Assembly: GCF_028368935.1 (NCBI RefSeq)
Contig: NZ_JAQNDK010000001.1
Coordinates: 62,001-126,000 of the forward strand
Direction: 5' to 3'
Length of the DNA: 64,000 bases
Origin: Sorangium aterium
GTDB lineage: Bacteria; Myxococcota_A; Polyangia; Polyangiales; Polyangiaceae
Shown: positions 34,801 through 61,125 of the stretch, one piece after another
Numbering within the stretch: position 1 is the stretch's first letter
Layout: each line of letters begins with the position of its first letter
Notes under the pieces: generated by a model
Databases searched by the model: none
Seen by the model: only the letters and a program-made list of their open reading frames with translations
What the model was told of the DNA's origin: nothing
Program-made: the position numbers and the translations under genes

Positions 34801-37198
34801 CAGGGCGGCGCTCGTGGAGCTTCGCCCAGTCCACCTGGACGCCCCGTACGCTGAGCGCCGCAAGGCCGTGCAGCAAGGGCACCACCTCGTCCCCAGAGGC
34901 CACGACCGTGGGGATCCAGACCGCGGGGGCGGCCGGAGGCAGGCCGCTTGCCGGCCCGAGCGCCACGAAGATCCCGCACCCCTCGGCGTGAAGCGCCTTC
35001 ACGCCGACCTCGAGCTCCGCGGCGCCGCGCTGGATGCGAGCCCATGTGGCGCGATCCGACACCTCGTCGGGCCTCATCAGCCGGCCGAGCGAGCACGACA
35101 CGATCCCGATGCGCGCCGGTGGACGCGCGTCGATCCGCGGCTCGCGCGTCTCGCGGCCAGCCGCGAGCGCGGCGGCCTGATCGAGCGACAGCGCTCCGGC
35201 CACATACGCCGCCGTGAGCTCGCCGACGCCGCACCCCATCACGAGGTCCGGCTCGACGCCAAAGGCGCGCCACAGCGCGCAGAGGGCCACCTCGAGCGCG
35301 AATACCGCAGGGCGCTCGTACCTGCCCGCCGGAAACGCCGACGGGGCGCCCGCAGGAGGGAGCAAGGCGCGGAGCACCGAGCCGTCGAGCAACGGCCGGA
35401 AGAGCTGGTCGCAGCGGTCGAGCGCGTCGCGGAACGCCGGCTCCGTGTCGTAGAGGTGCCGACCGAAGCCGGCCCGGTCACCGGCGCGGCCGGAGAGCAC
35501 GAACGCCACCTTGGGGCGCGCGGTCGCCTCGCCAGAAAGGACGCCCGCCTGCCGATCCCCCCGGGAGAACGCTGCCAGGAGCGGCGCGGCCTCCGCCGTC
35601 GAGCCGGCGACGATCGCGGCGCGGAACGCGTGCCGCGCCCGGCCGAGGTTCGCCGTGAAGGCCACGTCCGAGAGCTCGATCGAGGCGTCGGCCGAGAGCG
35701 CCGCCGCGTAGCGGGCCGCGAGCTCCCCGAGCGCGGCCTCCGTCTTCGCCGACAGCGTGACGACCTGGTGGCCTTGGCGCTGGCCCTCGGGCCTTCGCTC
35801 GGGCTCGGGCGCCTCGGCCAGGACGACGTGCGCGTTCGTGCCGCTGATGCCGAACGAGCTGACCCCCGCGATGCGCTCCGCGCCGCCGCGCGGCCAGGAC
35901 CGCGCCTCGACCGGGATGACGAGCGGCGTGCCCTCCAGCGAGATGCGCGGGTTGAGCTGCGTCCAGTGCAGGTGGGCCGGGATGACGCCGTGCCGGAGCG
36001 CGAGGACCGACTTGATGACGCCCGCGACGCCCGCGGCGGCCTCGATGTGACCGATGTTCGTCTTGACGGAGCCGACCGCGCAGACCGATCCATCCGGGCG
36101 CGGATCTCCGAAGATGTCCTTGAGCACCTCCATCTCGATCGGATCGCCGAGCGGGGTGCCCGTGCCGTGCGCCTCGATGTACCCGACATCGGGCGGTGAA
36201 ACGCCGGCGGCCTCGAGCGCCGCGCGGATCACGCCGCGCTGGGCGAGGCTGCTCGGCGCGCTCAGGCCCGCGCTTCGGCCGTCGTGGTTGACCGCCGAGC
36301 CGCGGATGACGGCCCAGATGCGATCCCCCGCGCGCTGCGCGTCAGAGAGGCGTTTGAGGACGAGCACCCCGACCCCCTCGCCGCGCGCGAACCCGCTCGC
36401 GCGGACGTCGAACGTCCGGCAGCGGCCGTCGGGCGAGAGCGCCCGCATCTTCGAGAGCTTCACGAAGCCGTCGGGCGCAAGGATGAGGCTCGCGCCGCCC
36501 GCGAGCGCGAGGTTGCACCTGTCGCCCCGCAGGCTCTCGCACGCGAGGTGGATCGCGACGAGCGAGGAGGAGCACGCCGTGTCCACCATCATGCTGGGGC
36601 CCTCGAGCCCGAGCGTGTACGAGACGCGGCCCGCGAGGACGCTCGCGAGATCGCCCGTCAGCGTGTGGGGGTCGACCTGGGCGAGGCCCCCGCCCCGCGT
36701 GTGCAAGAGCTCGTAGTCGCGCCAGCTGCCGCCGACGAAGACGCCCGTCCGGCTCCTGCGCAGCCCGTCCGGAGGCTGCCCTGCGTCTTCCAGCGCCTCC
36801 CACGCGACCTCGAGCAAGAGCCGCTGCTGCGGGTCCATGCGCGCGGCCTCGCGCGGCGTGATCTCGAAGAACCGGGGGTCGAACCCGTCGACGCGGTCGA
36901 GGAACGCGCCGTAGCGCGTGTACATCTTCCCGGGAGCGTCCGGATCGGGGTCGTAGAAGGCATCGACGTCCCAGCGATCAGCCGGGATCTCGCGGACCGC
37001 ATCGCCCCGCTCCGCGAGCAGGCGCCAGAACGACGCCGGGTCGCCCGCGCCCCCGGGGAGACGGCAGCCGATGCCCACGATGGCGATCGGCTCCGGCCGA
37101 GGTGCGAGCAGCGACGAGAGCACCGCGCGCTCGTCGGGCGAGAGCTCCGCGACGAGCTCGGAAACCGCCTGCATGGCTTCGGACAATTCTTCTTTCAT
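31850..37198 (-). CDS. Type I PKS, KS-AT0-DH0-KR-ACP (PKS-5, last in the line)
   Basis: 1782 aa. N-terminal acidic helix MKEELSEAMQAVSELVAEL (docking). KS (about 40-460) intact: C209 in DTACSSSL, EAHGTGTPLGDP, NIGHIEAAAG. AT (about 545-800) is defective: GHSxG is GCGVG (Gly657 for Ser, Cys656 for His), and the segment with the specificity motif is missing. DH (about 835-1110): first motif disrupted, second-motif Asp replaced by His (SVALLHAS). A 36-bp tandem repeat sits in the linker/structural KR half. KR (about 1425-1610) intact: TGGLGALG, Y1574 in AAYAAAN, VNEDAVL in the LDD position. ACP Ser1738 (LGMDSML). No thioesterase. It begins 7 nt after the PKS-4 stop. Confidence 0.93.
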   Translation of the reverse strand: MKEELSEAMQAVSELVAELSPDERAVLSSLLAPRPEPIAIVGIGCRLPGGAGDPASFWRLLAERGDAVREIPADRWDVDAFYDPDPDAPGKMYTRYGAFLDRVDGFDPRFFEITPREAARMDPQQRLLLEVAWEALEDAGQPPDGLRRSRTGVFVGGSWRDYELLHTRGGGLAQVDPHTLTGDLASVLAGRVSYTLGLEGPSMMVDTACSSSLVAIHLACESLRGDRCNLALAGGASLILAPDGFVKLSKMRALSPDGRCRTFDVRASGFARGEGVGVLVLKRLSDAQRAGDRIWAVIRGSAVNHDGRSAGLSAPSSLAQRGVIRAALEAAGVSPPDVGYIEAHGTGTPLGDPIEMEVLKDIFGDPRPDGSVCAVGSVKTNIGHIEAAAGVAGVIKSVLALRHGVIPAHLHWTQLNPRISLEGTPLVIPVEARSWPRGGAERIAGVSSFGISGTNAHVVLAEAPEPERRPEGQRQGHQVVTLSAKTEAALGELAARYAAALSADASIELSDVAFTANLGRARHAFRAAIVAGSTAEAAPLLAAFSRGDRQAGVLSGEATARPKVAFVLSGRAGDRAGFGRHLYDTEPAFRDALDRCDQLFRPLLDGSVLRALLPPAGAPSAFPAGRYERPAVFALEVALCALWRAFGVEPDLVMGCGVGELTAAYVAGALSLDQAAALAAGRETREPRIDARPPARIGIVSCSLGRLMRPDEVSDRATWARIQRGAAELEVGVKALHAEGCGIFVALGPASGLPPAAPAVWIPTVVASGDEVVPLLHGLAALSVRGVQVDWAKLHERRPGRRIGLPTYPFQRESLWLPVRRPSGGDARRLLPRAGAEAGDPLLGERVASPMSALQFEARVAASSMPWLRMESRPGSKEPTASHPTSTHPLHEEPMLVPVALHLGRLLAASTQALGCEEVLLEDLAFPEPMLLRRRDEERISHLTLVPEPTGAFFSVSIASIPGDSPPDRARWTTHATGKLRDVEAGPAPAAMRPGAIGGGAAAVVDRDGFYARLEASGHRPLGAARWVERAALGPDGVRAEIAIPDGKEGVAVPLSVALLHASMEVVLAAALAHSAPEGALPVPLSLSRLRYAGARRGEGPWTCAARAVPGAPGDPFTVAWTLRDSAGRAVADAVGLAIGWRSRSDLLGQLTARQAELLYELSWRPMPQESDRSVRAPARWILLAGGSELGRGLAARLEQQGGAPILVRAEAGGDRDAPLAEVLRLLEVDDGPSGVPVAGIVDLRAADDAPLGGQRASGDHADPRLCDSVLRLARSLANRKGRTGTGAPPRLWLATRGAQAVQVEGDGERRSPTHVEGDGERGSPTHAEGDGERRSPTHVEAARGFAGAPLWGLGRVLAAEHPDLSGGLIDLDPARPPAEASMLADHLLGADVEPEIAFRGGARYLPRVARCPGLAGAGEPTALRAGATYLITGGLGALGLVWAGWMVCRGARHIVLVSRRSPSPEAQAALSGLRASGARVHVVQADVAQRDDVAALFRRIDAMPPLAGIVHAAGVNEDAVLTNTDAASFDRVLAPKVRGSENLWAEARGRELDFFVFFSSVSALLGNPGQAAYAAANAFQDAFAAYLRAQGAPALSIAWGPLAGAGMARDVLDALGRRWGLSGLAPDEALTLFEHMLRSNRAHLIAMDLDPVRLSKRAAEAALPVLFAGIAAPAELPEAESPRGEDDLARRILRSSPDERMGMLIHEITAVAQGIMGLDQGLSLNPNQRLDELGMDSMLAIEVVQGLSQAFGMTLPVTMAMDHPTVAAMARYLERELGVLA
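33177..33284 (-). repeat. 36-bp tandem repeat, 3 copies, inside PKS-5
   Basis: Units at 33177, 33213 and 33249 encode VEGDGERRSPTH-like dodecapeptides (residues about 1306-1341), with three or four base differences between copies. It lies between the LWLATRGAQAV and APLWGLGRVL strands of the structural KR half, where homologues have a short loop. Frame is preserved. Confidence 0.9.
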
Positions 37199-37205
37199 GC
37201 GCTGC

Positions 37206-56332
<19,127 letters not shown>

Positions 56333-56388
56333 GGTCGGCTCCTCGACGCGGTGTCGTCCTGGGTTCGGCGGATCACTCACCCCACTCC

Positions 56389-59300
56389 TCATGCGGAAAG
56401 CAGGCTCGACAGCTCGCGATCGATGAGCGCCGTCATCTCGTGGTCCGAGAGCTGCTCCACCTCGTCGATCATCTCCGCTCGCAGGGGCGCCTCGGCCTGC
56501 TCCGGCGGGGGCGCGGGGGCGCCGTCGCCGAGCAGCAAGGACGCGAGGTGCTCGGTCAGCGCCTCGATGGTCGGGTGGCTGAACACGACCATCGAGGCGA
56601 GCGGGCGCCCCACGCCGCGCTGGAGCCGGTTCTTCAGCTCGACCGCCATGAGCGAGTCCATGCCCATGTCGAAGAAACCCCGCTGCGGGGGCGCCTTCTG
56701 CGAAGGATCCATGCCCAGCACGCGATCGACCTCGCCCTGCACGAGCTCCGCGACCATCGCCCGTCGGGCCCCCGGCGCGACCTGCGAGAGGCGCGCGTGC
56801 AGATCCGGACGAGCCTCCGCCTCGGGCGCGCGCCCCTCCGGCGAGAGCTCGGCGAACAGGGCAGGCACAGCGCCGTGGTCCGCGGGCTCCGCGCGGCGGG
56901 ATGTGTCGATCGGCAGCACGGCGGCCTGGACCGCGCCGGAGGCGACGAGCCGCTCGAGCCAGCGCAGCCCTTCGGCGGGCGCGATCACGCCCGCGCCCCG
57001 CGCTCCGTGCCCGCGCAGCGTCTGCCTCTCGAGCGCCTCGGCGAGCGCCGTCCCCGCCCACGCGCCCCAGTTGATGCTGAGCGCGGGCAACCCCGCGGCG
57101 CGGCGGTGGTGCGCGAGGGCATCCAGAAAGGCGTTCGCCGCGGCGTAGTTGCCCTGCCCCTCCACGCCCAGGAGGGACGCGCCCGACGAGAACAGGACGA
57201 AGAAGTCGATGTCGAGCGAGCGCGTGCAGAGGTGCAGGTTCCACGCCCCCTCCGCCTTGGGCCGCATGACGCGAGCGAAGCGGTCGGCGCTCTGCTGGAG
57301 CAGCACCCCGTCGTCGAGCGCCCCCGCGGCGTGCACAACGCCGCGCAGCGGGCAGCCGCCGGCCGTGAGCGCGGCGAGCGCCTCCCCGAGCGCCGCGGCG
57401 TCGGCGACGTCGGCCCGGATCGCCGTGACGCGCGCTCCCTTCGCTTCCAGCGCGCGCAGCGCGGCCTGGGCGCCCTCGTCCGGCTCGTCCGCCCCGAGGA
57501 TGCAGAGCTGCCGCGCGCCGCGGTCGACCATCCACCGCGCCACGTCGAGCGTCGGCGCGCGGAGCTCACCCGTGAGGAGGTACGCCGCGCCGGGATCGAG
57601 CGCCACCTCGCGCGCGCCTTCGCCAGGGGCGCCGCGCACGAGGCGTGCCGCGTAGCGCTGGACCCCTCGCAGGGCGATCTGATCTTCGCCGTCGGACGCG
57701 AGCAGGTGGGCCGCCAGCGCGGCCGCTTCGCCGTCCTCGGCCGAAGGTGCCATGTCGACGAGCCCTCCCCATACCTCCGGGTGCTCGAGCGAAAGCACCC
57801 GACCGAGGCCCCAGAGCGGCGCCTGCCACGGCGCCGGCACGGCGTCGCCCGGAGCCACCGCGACGGCCCCGCGGCTCACGAGCCAGAGCTTCGGCGGCGG
57901 GCTGAGCTCGCTCCTGGCCACCACCTGCACCCAGGCCAGCGCGCGGGTCACGCTCCGCGCGATCGCCGCGGAAAGACCGTCGCCTCCCTCCGGCACAGCG
58001 TCGACGCCAGCGAGGTACACGACCCCGCGGACCGGTCCGCGCGCCGCGATCCGGTCCGCCCACCACGCGCCGAGCGCCGCCGCGGAGGCCGGATCCGGGG
58101 GCGCCCCGTCCTGCCCCTGCGGATCCGATGCGATCCCCGGGCGAATCCGCGAGCAGGTCGCCCCCTCGGCTTCGAGCGCATCGGCCAGCCGGTCTCCTGT
58201 CGTCCCCTCGTCCGCGACCACGACCCAGTGCGCCGGCGCCGGAGGCCGCGAGGGCGAGAGCGGCGCCGGACGCCACTCGGCCTCGTAGAGCCAGTCCGCG
58301 GGCGCGGAGCCGAACGAGCCCTCCGTCGCCTCCGGCCGCGACGTCCCCTGGCCGCGCGGCGCCGCGCCGGGGGTCTCGAGCCAGTACCGCTGTCGCTGCC
58401 AGGGGTACGTCGGCAGCGCCACGGTGCGGCCGCCCCGAGGGAAGAGCGCTGGCCACGCGACCGTCTGGCCGCGGACGTACAGCTCGCCTGTCGCGCGCAG
58501 CAGGCTCTCCCGCTCGTCTTGCCCGCGGCGCAGCGTGGTGACGCTCCGATCCTCGCCGCGCCCCTCGCCGAGGCACTGCCTCAGGTTGACCGCGAGCACC
58601 GGGTGCGGGCCGACCTCGACGAAGATCCGGCAGCCGTCCGAAGCCGCGGCCTCCACCGCCTGCGCGAACAGCACCGGCGCCCGGATGCCCCGAGCAAAGT
58701 ACCCGGAATCGAGCGACTCGCCCTCGATCTGCGCGCCTGTCACCGTGCTGTACATCGCGATCGCCGCCCGGCGCGGCGCGAGCCGCCCCAGCGCGCGCGC
58801 GAGCTCGCCTTCCAGCGGCGCCATCTGCGGGCTGTGGAACGCGTAGTTCACGCGCAGCATCCGGCAGAGCACGCCCTGCCCTCGGAGCCGCTCCAGGAGA
58901 TCCTCGAGCGGCGCGGCCTCTCCGGAGAGCACCACCGAGCCGGGATCGTTGATCGCCGCGATCGAAAGCCGGCCCTCGCAGCCCTGGAGGGCGCGCGCCC
59001 CGTCCTCGGGGCCGAGCGCGACCGAGGCCATCTTCCCGAGCCCCGTCGCCTTCTGCATGACGCGTCCGCGCAGGCAGACGAGCCGCACCGCCTCCTCGAG
59101 GCTCAGCGCTCCGGCCACGTAGGCCGCCGCCGCCTCGCCGACGCTGTGGCCCACCACCGCGTCCGGGGTGACGCCCCACGACCTCAGCAGATCCGACAGA
59201 GCGACCTGGATCGCGAACAAGGCAGGCTGCGCGACCTCGGTCTCGTTCAGGCGCGAGCTCGCCTCCGGCGCGGCGAGCGCCTCGAGCAACGAGAAGCCCG

Positions 59301-61125
59301 CGTGCCGCTGGACGAGCGCGTCGCAGGCCTCGATCGCGGCGCGGAACACGGGCTCCTCGGCGAGGAGCGAGCGCCCCATCCCGACCCACTGGGAGCCCTG
59401 CCCCGAGAAGACGAAGGCGACGCGGCCCAGCCCCCCCGGAGGCACCGTGCCGCTGACCGCGCCCGCCGGCGGCTCACCCTGCTCGAACGCGGAGAGCGCC
59501 GCGGCCACCTCCGCTCGGCCGCGCCCTACCACGGCCAGCCGGTGCTCGTGGTGACCGCGCCGCGCGCTCGCCGTGTACGCGATGTCGTGCAGGCGCGCCC
59601 CGCCCTCCTGGGACGCCTCGGCGACCAGGGCCTCGCGGTACAGCCTCGCGAGAGCCGAGAGCGCCTCCGGGCTCCTCGCCGACAGCGGCAGGAGGTAGCT
59701 CGACGCCTCCTGCGCGTCCGCCGCAGGCGCCAGCGCGGGCGCTTCTTCCACGATGACATGCGCGTTCGTCCCGCTCAGCCCGAACGAGCTCACGCCCGCG
59801 AGCCGCGGCTTCTCTCCGCGCTTCCAGGGGACGGGCGCCGTGGGGATGGTGAAGGGCGTCCCTTCCAGCGTGATCCGGGGGTTCAGCGCCCTGAAGTGCA
59901 GGTTCCGCGGGACGATCTCGCGCTCCAGGCAGAGCACCGCCTTGATCAACCCTGCCACGCCGGCCGCCGCCTCGAGGTGTCCGATGTTGGTCTTCACCGC
60001 GCCGAGGACGCACGTCGAGCCGTCCGCGTGCGGCGCTCCGAGCACGGCCTTGAGCGCCTCGAGCTCGATCGGATCGCCGAGCGACGTCCCCGTCCCGTGC
60101 GTCTCGACGTACCCGAGCGACGAGGCCGCCGTCCGCGCGTTCTCGAGGGCCTTGTGCAGCAGCGCCTTCTGCGACAGCACGTTGGGCGCCGTCATGCCGG
60201 TGGACCGGCCGTCCTGGTTCACCGCCGATCCGCGGATCAGGGCGAGGACCGGGTCGCCGTCGCGCTGCGCGTCCGACAGGCGCTTCAGCACGATCATCCC
60301 GCACCCCTCTCCACGCACGAAGCCGTTCGCCCCGGCGTCGAACACCTTGCAGCGGCCGTCCGGCGAGAGCACCTGGCTCCTCGCCAGGAGCCGCATCGGC
60401 GTGGCCGAGAGGATGAGGTTCACGCCGCCGGCCAGGGCCAGCGCGCTGTCGCCGCTCCGCAGGCTCTGGCAGGCGAGGTGAACCGCCACCAGCGAGGACG
60501 AGCAGGCCGTGTCGACGATCATGCTCGGCCCCTGGAACCCGAACGCATAGGACAGCCTGCCCGCCGCGAAGCAGTGTCCCGTCCCGGTGACCGTATAGAA
60601 GTCACCCGATTCGGAGATGCTGGCGCCGCTGAGCTCGGCGTAATCGGTCATCGACGTGCCGACAAAGACGCCGACCCGGCCGCCGAACAGCTCCTCCGGG
60701 ACCTGTCCGGCGCGCTCCAGCGCCTCCCACGCGACCTCGAGCAGGAGCCGCTGCTGCGGGTCCATCGCCCGCGCCTCCCGGGGAGCGATACCGAAGAAGG
60801 CCGCATCGAAGAGGCCGACGTCCTCCTTCAAGAACGCGCCCCAGCGCGCCGCCCTCGCCCCGGGATCGGCGGAATCAGCGGCGGAGGCGCCCAGGCGAAA
60901 GCGCTCGCTGGGCACCTCGGCGACCGCGTCCGCGCCCCGCTCCAGCAGCCGGAAGAACGCCTCTGGGCTGGTCGCACCCCCCGGGAAGCGGCATCCGACG
61001 CCGATGATCGCGATCGGCTCGGCCGTCGCTCGCCGCGTCGCCTCGAGCTCGGCCTCCAGCTCGCCGAGCTTGACCATCGCCTTGCGCAGGCGCGCCCGGT
61101 ACTCCTCCAGCAGGGCCGTGGTCAT
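56389..61125 (-). CDS. Type I PKS, KS-AT-KR0-ACP (PKS-2)
   Basis: 1578 aa; ATG overlaps the PKS-1 stop by 4 bp. N-terminal coiled-coil docking helix (MTTALLEEYRARLRKAMVKL). KS intact (C208; ETHGTGTSLGDP). AT with S661 (GHSVGE) and YAFHS, malonyl type. No DH. The KR (about 1180-1370) keeps Y1327 (GNYAAAN), Ser and LDD, but the dinucleotide motif TGGLGGLG is TGELRAPT (from residue 1185), and the Arg that holds the NADPH phosphate is gone (ILGADEP). It should therefore leave a beta-keto group. ACP S1491 (MGMDSLM). The C-terminal tail EVEQLSDHEMTALIDRELSSL docks to PKS-3. Confidence 0.94.
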   Translation of the reverse strand: MTTALLEEYRARLRKAMVKLGELEAELEATRRATAEPIAIIGVGCRFPGGATSPEAFFRLLERGADAVAEVPSERFRLGASAADSADPGARAARWGAFLKEDVGLFDAAFFGIAPREARAMDPQQRLLLEVAWEALERAGQVPEELFGGRVGVFVGTSMTDYAELSGASISESGDFYTVTGTGHCFAAGRLSYAFGFQGPSMIVDTACSSSLVAVHLACQSLRSGDSALALAGGVNLILSATPMRLLARSQVLSPDGRCKVFDAGANGFVRGEGCGMIVLKRLSDAQRDGDPVLALIRGSAVNQDGRSTGMTAPNVLSQKALLHKALENARTAASSLGYVETHGTGTSLGDPIELEALKAVLGAPHADGSTCVLGAVKTNIGHLEAAAGVAGLIKAVLCLEREIVPRNLHFRALNPRITLEGTPFTIPTAPVPWKRGEKPRLAGVSSFGLSGTNAHVIVEEAPALAPAADAQEASSYLLPLSARSPEALSALARLYREALVAEASQEGGARLHDIAYTASARRGHHEHRLAVVGRGRAEVAAALSAFEQGEPPAGAVSGTVPPGGLGRVAFVFSGQGSQWVGMGRSLLAEEPVFRAAIEACDALVQRHAGFSLLEALAAPEASSRLNETEVAQPALFAIQVALSDLLRSWGVTPDAVVGHSVGEAAAAYVAGALSLEEAVRLVCLRGRVMQKATGLGKMASVALGPEDGARALQGCEGRLSIAAINDPGSVVLSGEAAPLEDLLERLRGQGVLCRMLRVNYAFHSPQMAPLEGELARALGRLAPRRAAIAMYSTVTGAQIEGESLDSGYFARGIRAPVLFAQAVEAAASDGCRIFVEVGPHPVLAVNLRQCLGEGRGEDRSVTTLRRGQDERESLLRATGELYVRGQTVAWPALFPRGGRTVALPTYPWQRQRYWLETPGAAPRGQGTSRPEATEGSFGSAPADWLYEAEWRPAPLSPSRPPAPAHWVVVADEGTTGDRLADALEAEGATCSRIRPGIASDPQGQDGAPPDPASAAALGAWWADRIAARGPVRGVVYLAGVDAVPEGGDGLSAAIARSVTRALAWVQVVARSELSPPPKLWLVSRGAVAVAPGDAVPAPWQAPLWGLGRVLSLEHPEVWGGLVDMAPSAEDGEAAALAAHLLASDGEDQIALRGVQRYAARLVRGAPGEGAREVALDPGAAYLLTGELRAPTLDVARWMVDRGARQLCILGADEPDEGAQAALRALEAKGARVTAIRADVADAAALGEALAALTAGGCPLRGVVHAAGALDDGVLLQQSADRFARVMRPKAEGAWNLHLCTRSLDIDFFVLFSSGASLLGVEGQGNYAAANAFLDALAHHRRAAGLPALSINWGAWAGTALAEALERQTLRGHGARGAGVIAPAEGLRWLERLVASGAVQAAVLPIDTSRRAEPADHGAVPALFAELSPEGRAPEAEARPDLHARLSQVAPGARRAMVAELVQGEVDRVLGMDPSQKAPPQRGFFDMGMDSLMAVELKNRLQRGVGRPLASMVVFSHPTIEALTEHLASLLLGDGAPAPPPEQAEAPLRAEMIDEVEQLSDHEMTALIDRELSSLLSA

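Noticed and set aside
56333-57535. N-terminal extension of PKS-3 into PKS-2
   Set aside because: The extension is an out-of-frame shadow of the PKS-2 KR/ACP; real starts lie at 56332-56392.
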